43,528 nt of DNA from positions 1 to 43,528 of the forward strand of contig JAAXXR010000013.1 in NCBI GenBank assembly GCA_013334335.1. Reading direction: 5' to 3'. Below are positions 1-8,446 of the stretch, in pieces; position 1 is the first letter of the stretch, and each line of letters starts with the position of its first letter. A model generated the notes under the pieces. The model ran no database searches. It saw only the letters and a list, made by a program, of their open reading frames with translations, and was not told where the DNA came from. A program made the position numbers and the translations under genes. This DNA comes from Chlorobiaceae bacterium. GTDB lineage: Bacteria > Bacteroidota > Chlorobiia > Chlorobiales > Chlorobiaceae.

Positions 1-613
1 TGGTTGGCCCGCAATGTTGCTGTGGCCACTTCCGTTTGTCCCGACGCGTGTATCGGCAGTTTCGTCACCGAACTTTGCCGGTTATCTGCCTTCAGACCTT
101 GCCTGCCTTTGAGCTCCTCTCCCTCTCTTGTCACGATCGTCGCTGTCGAGCCTGGCTTTTGTGAAGGCAGGTTTCTGTCGGTTCATTATTTCCGGTCGTA
201 TCCGGCAATCGAAAAGTCTCGGAATGAGAATTACCGCATTCCGGCCGGCAGTGCGGGATGAAACGCCTTTTATGTTATAGGGTATATAAAAGCTTGATTT
301 TAAATGATTTGAAATGATGTTTATGTGTTATTGGATGTTGGCATGAATCTTGCAAGTGTATTTGTGTGTAGAGACATAATCATGCAGGACGAGACGGGTT
401 TTGCACGGTCAGCCCGGTTCCTGTCAGGGGGCTTCTCCACAGAACAGATGGGGCGGCAAGGAGGTGAAAGCGTTCGTAACCTTAACGCACAGATCAGGTT
501 AAGGGATATCGACGTTGCTGTTGCCAGAGGTTTTCCCGCTCGCGAAGGCGGGAGCGTGTGGCACCTTGTCGGCATCCGGATCAGTACAACAGGTGAAAAA
601 TCTTTACCCCCAG
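1..613. other. Gene-free left edge with regulatory sites
   Basis: No convincing gene is seen here; short open frames have no recognisable domain. The stretch contains an inverted repeat at 220-226/237-243 (CGGAATG...CATTCCG), an AT-rich segment around 270-335 and a strong sigma-54 promoter at 338-354. The region after the promoter is most simply the untranslated leader of the activator gene that starts at 614. Confidence 0.6.
338..354 (+). promoter_or_regulatory. Sigma-54 (-24/-12) promoter of the activator gene
   Basis: TTGGCATGAATCTTGCA matches the RpoN consensus YTGGCACG-N4-TTGCW, with GG at 340-341 and GC at 352-353, the required 12 bases apart. Transcription should start near 365, giving a leader of about 250 bases before the start codon at 614. 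The inverted repeat at 220-243 lies about 100 bases upstream, where an activator site would be expected. Since the gene downstream is itself a sigma-54 activator, autoregulation is likely (inference). Confidence 0.8.
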
Positions 614-1957
614 ATGAAACAAGCATCCATAGTGATCGTTGGTGATCACCATTACAGAGGGCGTCGAAATTCGGTCAGTATCGAGCGGCCCGGACTGAAG
701 TTGACCTGGGTGGAAAAAATTGGCGATGCGGAATGCCTGGCCGAAAAGGATCGCGTTGACCTTATGCTTGTCGCCCTGAATGGCAGTTCCATTAACGACG
801 AGCTGTTGTCGTTGCGACGTTTTTTTGAACAGCACCGGCAGGTCCGGGTCATGTTCTTCAGCGGTGATCGTGAATTGAGTGCCACCCTTTCCGGTCTTGA
901 AGCACTTCATGCCGATCAGCTTGCCGGAATCGTCGCACCAGCTCCGGTTCAGGAACCTCAGCAGTCATCTGGTATCATTGCAGCTCGAGGCGAGGCGGTG
1001 TCGTCTACGGGTGTTGTCTCGGGTTGCTTCGGTTATGAAGGACTTGTTGGTGCATCACCTGAAATAAGGAAGCTCAAGAACCTTCTTTTGAAAATCGCAC
1101 CTACCGATACGACGGTCCTGCTTCAGGGAGAAAGCGGAACCGGCAAGGAGGTGATCGCCCGGGCGATTCACCATCACAGCTCCAGAAGCAATGAGGTGTT
1201 CATTCCGGTCGATTGTGCCGCAATCAGCGAAAACATCATTGAAAGCGAGCTTTTCGGCCACGCCAGGGGGGCGTTTACCGGAGCTGACCGGGCTACGCTC
1301 GGTCTGATCCGGTCGGCGGACAAGGGGACACTGTTCCTTGACGAAATAGGCGAGCTTCCCATGTCGATGCAGGTCAAACTGCTCAGGACACTCCAGGAGC
1401 GGGCGGTCAAACCGGTAGGGGAGACAAGGATTCATCCCGTCGATATCAGGATCGTCGCCGCAACAAACATCAACCTTGCCGAAGCGGTAAAGCAAGGGCG
1501 TTTCAGGCAGGACCTCTATTATCGTCTCAACGCGATCACCATCTATGCGCCGCCCTTGCGGGAGCGCATTCAGGATCTTCCATCGCTCTGTGACCATTTC
1601 TTGAAACAACTGGTGCAGGAGGGCTATCCAGAAAAGAGGATCTCAGCGGCAGCGATGGATCTGATGTGCATAAGCGAGTGGCCTGGTAATGTCCGCGAAC
1701 TGGAAAATGTACTCCGTCGTGCCGCAACCCTTGCCTCGGGTCCTGTCATCGGTCCTGAAAGCCTTGATATCGATTCGATCTCCTTCGGGAGGGTTTCGGA
1801 AGTTGACAGCGAGCGGCCAGCAAGTGTCGCGTTCCATGAAAAAGAGGCGATCCGTCAGGCGCTGAACAGGACTCGAGGTAACAGAAGGGCCGCGGCAGAG
1901 CTTCTGGACATCAGCGAAGCAACGCTGTACCGGCGCCTGAAAATCTACAGCCTGTAG
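614..1957 (+). CDS. Sigma-54-dependent activator with degenerate receiver domain
   Basis: Bacterial enhancer-binding protein of 447 residues that would open sigma-54 promoter complexes by ATP hydrolysis. Residues 1-110 look like a response-regulator fold, but the usual phosphorylated Asp position reads DLMLVALNG, so phosphorylation is unlikely. The AAA+ domain (about 140-385) has Walker A GESGTGKE (172-179), the sigma-54 contact loop GAFTGA (219-224) and Walker B LFLDE (240-244). A Fis-type helix-turn-helix closes the protein. The start at 614 was chosen because the fold begins there; the frame is open from 515 and no good ribosome site decides between them. Atypical receivers of this kind occur in FleQ/VpsR-like regulators of motility or exopolysaccharide. 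The adjacent glycosyltransferases fit such a role, but that is inference. Confidence 0.9.
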   Translation: MKQASIVIVGDHHYRGRRNSVSIERPGLKLTWVEKIGDAECLAEKDRVDLMLVALNGSSINDELLSLRRFFEQHRQVRVMFFSGDRELSATLSGLEALHADQLAGIVAPAPVQEPQQSSGIIAARGEAVSSTGVVSGCFGYEGLVGASPEIRKLKNLLLKIAPTDTTVLLQGESGTGKEVIARAIHHHSSRSNEVFIPVDCAAISENIIESELFGHARGAFTGADRATLGLIRSADKGTLFLDEIGELPMSMQVKLLRTLQERAVKPVGETRIHPVDIRIVAATNINLAEAVKQGRFRQDLYYRLNAITIYAPPLRERIQDLPSLCDHFLKQLVQEGYPEKRISAAAMDLMCISEWPGNVRELENVLRRAATLASGPVIGPESLDIDSISFGRVSEVDSERPASVAFHEKEAIRQALNRTRGNRRAAAELLDISEATLYRRLKIYSL

Positions 1958-2304
1958 GACTGACCCATGAAGCAGACCCGTCCGCTGGCCATCGCCTTAT
2001 CCTGGTCCCCCTGCATTTGCGTTCCGAAATGAACGCGCTGTGTCGGACTGAGAGCGCCTCCACTTTGGTGCTCGCATTCTGACAGTCATGTTTCGCATCC
2101 GTCATCGTTCAGGTTGTCTCGAAATCTTTGCTGGCTGGATGTTTCAAGGGCTGTTCATGATTATGGCATTGTATTTGCAGGCTCAATGTGTGGCGCCGTC
2201 ACCTGTCGCGATGGCTGTTTGCAGAACCTCATGCACCTGCATATCGAGAGACGACGGAGAAAACACGGCAGAATGAACGACTATGCCGATCAACGGAGCA
2301 ACGA
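1958..2304. other. Intergenic region with sigma-54 promoter
   Basis: No gene is seen. It contains a short inverted repeat GCGTTC-N6-GAACGC at 2019-2036 and the sigma-54 promoter at 2163-2179. The repeat lies about 130 bases upstream of the promoter, a plausible position for an activator site. Confidence 0.5.
2163..2179 (+). promoter_or_regulatory. Sigma-54 (-24/-12) promoter of the GAF gene
   Basis: ATGGCATTGTATTTGCA has the GG (2165-2166) and GC (2177-2178) elements 12 bases apart and a full TTGCA -12 box. It points at the GAF-domain gene starting at 2305, with a leader of about 115 bases. Confidence 0.78.
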
Positions 2305-3411
2305 ATGAACGTACTCAACATGAACCCTGGTCAAGCCTCCGGGAACGGTTTCCTGAAGATGATGTCCGATATGTCGTCGCTGCCGTTGCAGAGCCGGGAT
2401 ACAGATATCGACGGTGTGGTCCGGGAGATTCTGGGGCTTATAGGTCGGTATCTTGGGGCCGACAGGAGTTATTTTTTTCAGCTGAGCAGCGACAGTCTCT
2501 TTATGGACAACACGCATGAGTGGTTCGCTGGCGGGGGGTTCGACGACCCGGAGCCGCCCAAAAGGATGTCGCTGGCCCAGTACCCCTTCTGGAGCGGGTA
2601 TATCATGAGAAACGAAACGCTGTGTATTCCTGATATCGATACCCTGCCTGATGCGGCAACTGCGGAAAAGGAGCTTCTGTCAAGGCACAATATCAGGTCT
2701 CTGGTTGCCCTGCCTTTGCTGGCCGAGGGGAGGGTGTTCGGATTCATTGGACTCTCGGCGATCAGGCACTTCATGGAGTGGGACCAGGAGAGCCAGCATA
2801 TGCTGAAGATGGCGGGAAACATCATCGTCAGTGCGATTCAGTGCAACCGTTCGGAGCGACTGCTCAACGAGGAGCATGATCTTGTCGAGAGCATCCTTGA
2901 GTCTGAATCCCTGAAAGAGGCTCTTGCCCATGGTCTCGATTCGGCACTCAGGATTTCGAACATGCGGGCCGGCGCGCTCTTTCTCGTTCAGCCACGGGAC
3001 GGTGGGATGGATCTCGTGGCGCACCAGGGCATCTCCGGATTGACCGTCGAGCAGGGGGAGCATGTACTGGCCGGAAGCGCCATCTGCAGGTTCCTGACAT
3101 CGCACCGTTCCATCTTCTTCGGCAGGACCGAGAAACCGATTGGCGAGAACCGGTTTTTTATTGATGAAAATCCGGAAAGCCTCGCGCTCATTCCCATACG
3201 GTTCAAGGATCAGTTTCTTGGCACGCTGCTGCTCTCCTCGTCAATGGCGAACGGGTTTCAGCACCATGTCAGGCGTCAGCTTGAATCTGTCGCCGTTCAT
3301 CTCGGTTTGGCGATCCACCTTGCAGAAAAGGGAGAAGAGGCCATCAGGACTCTCGAAGTCCAGCCACGAGGCGCCACGAGGCGTCCTCGCCGGCATCAAT
3401 CCTGTCCCTGA
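2305..3411 (+). CDS. Tandem GAF-domain protein
   Basis: Soluble protein of 368 residues with two GAF-type ligand or cofactor domains, at roughly 15-175 and 185-355. The first is clearer (GRYLGADRSYFF, later VALPLLAEGRVFGFIGL). No kinase, cyclase or DNA-binding domain follows, so it is probably a sensory or adaptor protein. The start at 2305 is supported by GGAG seven bases upstream; the frame is open further upstream without a ribosome site. A 10-bp direct duplication (3364-3373 and 3374-3383) lies in the last codons and changes the reading frame, so the terminal residues are probably not ancestral. The sigma-54 promoter upstream and the neighbouring activator suggest one regulon. Confidence 0.8.
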   Translation: MNVLNMNPGQASGNGFLKMMSDMSSLPLQSRDTDIDGVVREILGLIGRYLGADRSYFFQLSSDSLFMDNTHEWFAGGGFDDPEPPKRMSLAQYPFWSGYIMRNETLCIPDIDTLPDAATAEKELLSRHNIRSLVALPLLAEGRVFGFIGLSAIRHFMEWDQESQHMLKMAGNIIVSAIQCNRSERLLNEEHDLVESILESESLKEALAHGLDSALRISNMRAGALFLVQPRDGGMDLVAHQGISGLTVEQGEHVLAGSAICRFLTSHRSIFFGRTEKPIGENRFFIDENPESLALIPIRFKDQFLGTLLLSSSMANGFQHHVRRQLESVAVHLGLAIHLAEKGEEAIRTLEVQPRGATRRPRRHQSCP

Positions 3412-3540
3412 CATCAGCGAGGGAACAGCGGCCTCATCTCGAAGTTGATGATTTTTTTCACAACGGCGAGAGCTTGTGTCCCGGGCTGGAGGCCTTATGA
3501 TTTCAACACTGGGGCAGCAGTCCTGTCCGGTGTCGCCGTC

Positions 3541-3581
3541 AAGATGTTGTCTTGGAGTCCCTTCTGAGACAACATCTTTTT
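3541..3581 (+). terminator. Probable terminator between convergent genes
   Basis: A perfect 12-bp stem (AAGATGTTGTCT at 3541-3552 with AGACAACATCTT at 3567-3578) and a 14-base loop is followed by a short T-run. It lies between the GAF gene and the convergent glycosyltransferase gene and could end transcription from the left. Confidence 0.6.
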
Positions 3582-3701
3582 CAGTTTTGCGTCCGGTCAT
3601 ACCACACGAAGCGGTGGCTACATCTGCGACATCGGACGGTACCGTACCGGTGAAGGGCATATCCATGAACCAGCCGGGGGCCGGGGTCCTTACCCGGATC
3701 T

Positions 3702-4769
3702 TCAGCCTGAAATGCTGTCGAGGCGTGTGTAATGTCCTGTCACCAGCGAGAACAGCAGTACGATCCAGTAGAACCCGGCCATGAAAAGCCATGGCGTGCC
3801 GAGTGCCACTGCGCAGCAGGTTCCGGCTCCGAAAGTCATGACCAGCCGCGGGAGCGACGGAAGGGAAAGATCGGCCAGGGCAAAGAGGACCCGGGGGTGG
3901 CCGGTCAGCATGAAACTCCACAGCAGTTTGAGCGATAGCCTGCCGGTGAGCGTGGCCGAGGGGTTTGCCGGTTCTGCTGAATCCATGACTACAGCGTCTG
4001 GATTATAATCCACCATGATCTCATGTTGCAGAAGAACCCGGTTGAACTCCATGATTCCGTCGCTGGAGTGGCAGGGCCAGCCATAATGGTCGAGCACTCT
4101 TGTTTTGACACCCATGCCGTTACCGTTCAGCAATGCAGTCCCGGCCAGATGGAAGGCACCTGAAGAGCGCATGCAGGCGAAGTTGTTGAGTGTCGCGGTC
4201 ATGAACGCCGACCACTGGCCGGTTTTCGGCTTGACTGGCCCGGCGAATGCCTGGACGACGTGGATATCGGGGTTGCTGAGCGACGCGCTGATCTCGGACA
4301 GGAAGTCGCGATCGACCGAGACATCGGCGTTGATGATGACGATGGCATCGGTTGCGGCGTAATGTTTTCGGCAGTTTTTCAAAAACCAGTCGAGTGCGAA
4401 CCCTTTTCCCGGCGCGGTGCGGTCGGAGCGCTCGAAGACCTCTGCTCCGGCCTGGCGGGCAGCTTCAGCGGTGCAGTCGGTGCAGTTGTCCGCAATCACC
4501 AAGAGTTCATAGCGGTTCGCTGGATAGTCGCTCTCCAGGAGCGTTCCGATCGTCCTGGCGATATGCTTCTCTTCGTTATGGGCAGGGATCACCACTCCGA
4601 TGTTGAGGAACCTGTTTTTAACGGGCTTCCTTTTCCTGAACAGGTGTGCGGCAACGGCGCATGCCAGAAGGTAGCACGCCTGCATGGTGACGACGACCAG
4701 GATGCTGGTGAGCATGAACGGGACGATCAGGATCATGACGGTCGGCGGCTGGGTTGGAAAAAATGCCAT
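3702..4769 (-). CDS. Membrane-bound family 2 glycosyltransferase
   Basis: A 355-residue protein: an N-terminal membrane helix (about 12-38), a GT-A fold glycosyltransferase domain (about 55-260; VVIPAHNEE, then the nucleotide-sugar metal motif as NADVSVD) and hydrophobic C-terminal helices (about 295-350). GT2 enzymes of this layout add sugars to lipid or polysaccharide acceptors at the cytoplasmic membrane. The acidic metal motif usually begins with Asp; here it is Asn-Ala-Asp. It lies 15 bases after the upstream glycosyltransferase gene and is surely cotranscribed with it. The sugar and acceptor cannot be told from sequence. Exopolysaccharide or glycolipid synthesis is the likely setting. 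Confidence 0.85.
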   Translation of the reverse strand: MAFFPTQPPTVMILIVPFMLTSILVVVTMQACYLLACAVAAHLFRKRKPVKNRFLNIGVVIPAHNEEKHIARTIGTLLESDYPANRYELLVIADNCTDCTAEAARQAGAEVFERSDRTAPGKGFALDWFLKNCRKHYAATDAIVIINADVSVDRDFLSEISASLSNPDIHVVQAFAGPVKPKTGQWSAFMTATLNNFACMRSSGAFHLAGTALLNGNGMGVKTRVLDHYGWPCHSSDGIMEFNRVLLQHEIMVDYNPDAVVMDSAEPANPSATLTGRLSLKLLWSFMLTGHPRVLFALADLSLPSLPRLVMTFGAGTCCAVALGTPWLFMAGFYWIVLLFSLVTGHYTRLDSISG

Positions 4770-4784
4770 ATCGGTTCTGCCATT

Positions 4785-6164
4785 TCAGCGTGGTTGCATT
4801 TGCTTCTGTCTTGTAGCCTGTTCGTTCGGGCGGCGGGCAACCCATCCAGAGTGGTAGCCGAGGAGTCCGAAAAGCTGTGGAAGGAGCACCAGAGAGCGTT
4901 GCCAGGCATAGGTTTTGGCCAATGCCCTGTCCACTTTCCGGTCATGCATGAATTTTTCGACCATGAAAAAACGGGGTGAGAAGAGCAGGCAGAGGCCAAT
5001 GGCCGCAGGAACGAGCGCCAGAACGGCCATCTTTTCGGAGGGCGCCATGACGAACAGCAGCAGGGAGAGCAGGATCGAGGCGACAACCCCCACGCCGGTC
5101 ACGGCGAGAATCCTGAATTCATCTTTCAGGTAAGGACTGCCGGCTCTTGATTCTCCATGACGTACGGCCGCGATTTCGTACCCCGCAAGGTACGCGCGGC
5201 AGAGGCAGTGCCACAGGTCGACCGCTGCCAGATCGCGCAATACCATGATGGTCTCAAGGCGTAAGATTTTCCAGCCCGCCCTGAGGATGTCGCGGCCGAG
5301 CAACTGTTCCTGGCCGGCGATGAGGCGGTAATCGTATCCTCCCGTTGATTCGAGGGCTTCCCGCCGTATGAGCGCATCGCAGCCATATAATCCAGATGCT
5401 CCTTCCGGGGGGCGCCTTTCGATCTCCTCCATCCGGTTATAGAACGATGCAACAGGGTGCAGCTTCCGGGATAACCCGAACACCGCTCCGAGATCGTGAT
5501 CGGCAGTGAGTTCATGAACACCTGTTTTCAGCCATTTGGGATCGAGGATACTGAATGCATCGATGAACTGGATGAACGGTGCTGATCCCTGTGTCCATCC
5601 GGCATTTTTCGCAGCACCAGGCGTCGTGCGGGGAGTTCCCAACGCAGTTACCCTGACGCCCCAGCAACTGCCTGCGATCTCACGGCTGTCATCCGTTGAC
5701 CCGAGGTCGATATAGTGAATGTGCAGTTTGCGTTGTGGATAGTCCGATGTCCTGACTGATGCGAGGCAACCGCATAACTGGTCGCTGCAGTCATGACCGA
5801 CGATCACGCAGTCGATCTCCGGCAGGGGAGCGGGATTGGCCGCTTCGCAGTGCTCGTAATCCATGGGTGCTTTTGGGTGAGGTTTGCCGGTCATTGAGTG
5901 GCTGGCAACAGATTCAGCTTCAGGGTTGGCCTGGAGCTGAACGCTGTGCCCGCCAGAGCGGTGATCAGACTCTTGTTTTCGCATTCGAGGGTTGTCCTTC
6001 CGGGTCATGGCCGCATCCGGTTCGCCTTGCGGCTCATTTGCTGAACGGGCGATCATCTTTATGGTGCCATAGGGTTGAGTGCAGCGGTTCACTATTTTTC
6101 CCGGCCTTGTTGACTCATCTTCTCCGTGCTCATGCAGGGGAGATGCTTTCCGGGAGAGGATCAC
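4785..6164 (-). CDS. Family 2 glycosyltransferase, first gene of the pair
   Basis: The open frame gives up to 459 residues from a GTG. The conserved part begins near residue 115 (PEIDCVIVGHD), so the true start may be an ATG at 6056, 6008, 5894 or 5864; none has a clear ribosome site. From 5864 the protein would be 359 residues, like its neighbour. GT2 signatures are visible: GSTDDSRE, GAAKNAGW and the FIDAFS stretch where the DxD motif normally sits. Two hydrophobic helices lie near the C-terminus (about 355-400). The N-terminal hundred residues are polar and low in recognisable features. A strong sigma-54 promoter at 6449-6465 points at this gene. Confidence 0.8.
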   Translation of the reverse strand: MILSRKASPLHEHGEDESTRPGKIVNRCTQPYGTIKMIARSANEPQGEPDAAMTRKDNPRMRKQESDHRSGGHSVQLQANPEAESVASHSMTGKPHPKAPMDYEHCEAANPAPLPEIDCVIVGHDCSDQLCGCLASVRTSDYPQRKLHIHYIDLGSTDDSREIAGSCWGVRVTALGTPRTTPGAAKNAGWTQGSAPFIQFIDAFSILDPKWLKTGVHELTADHDLGAVFGLSRKLHPVASFYNRMEEIERRPPEGASGLYGCDALIRREALESTGGYDYRLIAGQEQLLGRDILRAGWKILRLETIMVLRDLAAVDLWHCLCRAYLAGYEIAAVRHGESRAGSPYLKDEFRILAVTGVGVVASILLSLLLFVMAPSEKMAVLALVPAAIGLCLLFSPRFFMVEKFMHDRKVDRALAKTYAWQRSLVLLPQLFGLLGYHSGWVARRPNEQATRQKQMQPR

Positions 6165-6738
6165 CTGGTTGAGTCGCCGGTTCAGGTCTCTTCCTGTCGA
6201 GCTTCAGGTGTTCGTGGTGACGGCAACCGACGTTGGGTATCTCGGGTGCCCCTGTGTGGAACATGACGGAACTGGCGAGGGGCTGGCTTTTCAGCAGATC
6301 GGTTTCCTGTGCGAAGCGGTTGCGTACAAGCGCCAGAACCATGTTGGCAAGCATGCCTGTTTACCGAAGTTGTTGTAACGACCCGAACTCGGGTGCGGAC
6401 TGTTGCCCTGGCAGCACCTGAACGTGAAGTCTGGACTGAGAATACTTCTGCAAACGCGATGCCAGAAGGCAAGTTTTTGTTTAAGTTGTTTATTTATAGT
6501 TACTTATATTTATTGTGCATCGGGCACCCAGCCGTGGATCCTCGCATACCGAGAGGTTCAGGCATGGTGCGCTCTCGAATTGACAGCGGTCAGCTTCTGC
6601 ACACCAGGTCATGTGCGGAACTCTTGCGTTCGTGCATCGTTCCGGAGTCCGGCGTACGAATGGTCCAGGTATGTTTCGTATACTTATCAGGGGTACGAAT
6701 TGTTTTTTCCCTTGAACAACTCATTTTCATCAGTGGCC
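6165..6738. other. Divergent intergenic region
   Basis: No gene is seen. It separates the glycosyltransferase pair (minus strand) from the secreted DUF1566 gene (plus strand) and holds the minus-strand sigma-54 promoter at 6449-6465, followed by an AT-rich patch at 6475-6515. I cannot assign a promoter for the rightward gene. Confidence 0.5.
6449..6465 (-). promoter_or_regulatory. Sigma-54 (-24/-12) promoter of the glycosyltransferases
   Basis: Read on the minus strand the site is CTGGCATCGCGTTTGCA, a near-consensus RpoN promoter with GG and GC 12 bases apart (complement of 6462-6463 and 6450-6451). Transcription would start near 6438 and run into the glycosyltransferase genes after a leader of at least 270 bases. 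Confidence 0.83.
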
Positions 6739-7368
6739 ATGACCATCCCTTGCAATCGTACATTCCTCTTTGTTCGGCGGCGTTATTTCGTATTCCTGAT
6801 GGCAGTGCTTGCGATTGCCGCGTCGTTCACACCGGCAATTGCCTTGCCTGTCTCGGGCCAGGGTGAAGATGAATTCGATGCATTGCGTACCGGCGACCTT
6901 TACGGCGGTGGAATCGTCGCGTTTATCCTGCAACCGGGCGACCCGGGCTACGTTACCGGCGAGTTGCACGGGCGGGTGATCTCCATCGAGGATCTTGGAG
7001 AGGAGGCCCCTTGGAGCGGGATTGCCGACAGACCGGCCTGTACCGCTACTGCGCTGGATACCGGGAGGGCCAACACCAGAAAGATCATGGACCAGTCCGG
7101 ACCTGGAGTTTCTGCGGCAAGGCTCTGCAGGGAGTACAGCGCCACCGTCGATTGTTCGACCTATGACGACTGGTACCTGCCGAGCATCGATGAACTTGAT
7201 CGGGTTTTTCGCAACCGTGCCGAACTCGTGAAGTTTGCCGACGGGTTTTACTGGAGCTCTTCCGAGCAGGATGCTCGTCAGGCATGGAGCATCAGCCTGC
7301 ATGACGGCCGGCGAACTCCGTCCTTCAAGGGTGGCAAGGCCTGGGTACGGGCGATGCGCTCGTTCTGA
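6739..7368 (+). CDS. Secreted DUF1566-domain protein (copy 1)
   Basis: A 209-residue exported protein. The N-terminus has a basic stretch (RRRYF) and a hydrophobic core ending near AIALP (about 14-37), a signal peptide. The mature part carries a DUF1566/Lcl C-terminal-type domain: GDLYGGGIVAFI, DDWYLPSIDEL, FYWSSSEQ and a terminal WVRAMRSF. The domain occurs in secreted and surface proteins, often in C-type-lectin-like contexts; its ligand here is unknown. Two cysteines in the insert (about 101 and 130-139) may form a disulphide. Start at 6739 is the first ATG before the signal peptide; an ATG at 6799 would cut the signal short. It is a paralogue of the protein at 9715-10239. Confidence 0.75.
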   Translation: MTIPCNRTFLFVRRRYFVFLMAVLAIAASFTPAIALPVSGQGEDEFDALRTGDLYGGGIVAFILQPGDPGYVTGELHGRVISIEDLGEEAPWSGIADRPACTATALDTGRANTRKIMDQSGPGVSAARLCREYSATVDCSTYDDWYLPSIDELDRVFRNRAELVKFADGFYWSSSEQDARQAWSISLHDGRRTPSFKGGKAWVRAMRSF

Positions 7369-7853
7369 AACACGCCATGGTTGTGCAGTCCGTGTTATTT
7401 AAGGTGAACGCATGGAAAGGCCGGCAAAAAATGATACATATGGTGAGATTGGCTCCGTTCCTGCTCCTGCGCAGGTTCTCCCATCCGCACAAGAGGTGGT
7501 TTCAGGGGTGGGTGGACTGCCGGTGGCCTGGGATGCAGCATCGAAATCTTGAGGAAAAGGATACGTGAAGAGAAACAGGACAGGAGGTCTCAAGGCCGTG
7601 GCCCTTTATGAAGCGGCAAAGGGGGCTTGTGCTTGCTGCCGGTTTTTCCTGGCTGAAAATCGGTTTCGTTTTCATAAATCTTGCCATGGTGCTTTTCCTT
7701 GGGGCGGCTCTCAGAAAAGGTCGGGAGGGAAACCTGCCAGCCGGCAGCGGGGAGGCGAGATCATGACCGGTTCCTGTTCCGGTTACGGCCGGATTATCGG
7801 AGACTCGACTGCCAAACGGTTCGGGTGATGCAATTCCGAAACAAGCAATCCTC
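7369..7853. other. Intergenic region upstream of ECF sigma factor
   Basis: About 485 bases with no convincing gene; short open frames lack any domain. A weak sigma-54-like sequence (TTGGCTCCGTTCCTGCT, 7449-7465) has the right spacing but poor flanks. No other control element is recognisable. Confidence 0.45.
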
Positions 7854-8435
7854 ATGAACAGCGGTTTCGTCCAGCAGCAGAAACCGTCACCCAGCGACCA
7901 GCAGTTGGTGACCCGTGCACTCGGGGACCGTCATGCGTTCGCCGAGCTTGTCAGTCGATACGAGGCGCCACTGATGCGCTATGTCGTTCGTCTTGGATGC
8001 AGGAATACCGCTTCAGCGCAGGATCTTCTCCAGGAGATTTTCATCAAGACCTATCTTCATCTCAACGATTACGACCACTCCTTTCCGTTTTCTTCATGGA
8101 TCTACCGGATTGCCCATAACGAAATAATTTCTTTTTTTCGAAAGGAAAAGATACGTCCCGCCGTATTAGAAAAGGAGGCGGACCTATTCCTTCTGGATAA
8201 CATGGCCGACGACCTGGGCGTTACCGGCCATGACCACATTCGCCACACTCCTCTGGAAATCCAGGCGGCGGCAGACGGTCTCGATGCGAAGTACCGCGAA
8301 GTGATCGTCCTCAAGTTTTTCGAAGAGAAGTCCTATCAGGAAATCTCCGATATCCTTCAGATACCGGAAGGGACGGTGGCGACCCTGATCAATCGAGCGA
8401 AGAAAAAAATAAAGACTATTCTGGAAAAGAGTTAA
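7854..8435 (+). CDS. ECF-family RNA polymerase sigma factor
   Basis: A 193-residue group 4 (extracytoplasmic function) sigma-70 factor. Region 2 spans about 25-95 (LVSRYEAPLMRYV, DLLQEIFIKTYLHL, PFSSWIYRIAHNEIISFFRK) and region 4 about 135-190 (LDAKYREVIVLKFFEEKSYQEISDILQIPEGTVATLINRAKKKI, shown here as separate motifs REVIVLKFFE, SYQEISDIL and GTVATLINRAKKKI). It would direct RNA polymerase to a small set of promoters. Only 11 bases separate it from the membrane-protein gene at 8447, so they form an operon. ECF factors are usually held by an adjacent anti-sigma factor; the neighbour is the natural candidate. Confidence 0.92.
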   Translation: MNSGFVQQQKPSPSDQQLVTRALGDRHAFAELVSRYEAPLMRYVVRLGCRNTASAQDLLQEIFIKTYLHLNDYDHSFPFSSWIYRIAHNEIISFFRKEKIRPAVLEKEADLFLLDNMADDLGVTGHDHIRHTPLEIQAAADGLDAKYREVIVLKFFEEKSYQEISDILQIPEGTVATLINRAKKKIKTILEKS

Positions 8436-8446
8436 AGGCAGTCCAT

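Noticed and set aside
4-261. Open frame of 85 codons at the left edge
   Set aside because: No ribosome site, no domain and a composition unlike the genes nearby.
7449-7465. TTGGCTCCGTTCCTGCT as a sigma-54 promoter for the ECF sigma gene
   Set aside because: Spacing is right but both halves deviate from consensus and the gene starts nearly 390 bases away.
7705-7745. B12-box-like words (GGGAGGGAAACCTGCCAGCC) upstream of the ECF sigma gene
   Set aside because: Only one short piece matches; no other riboswitch segment is found in the preceding 300 bases.
7565-7828. Cys-containing 87-codon open frame upstream of the ECF sigma gene
   Set aside because: No recognisable domain or good ribosome site; composition looks like translated non-coding DNA.
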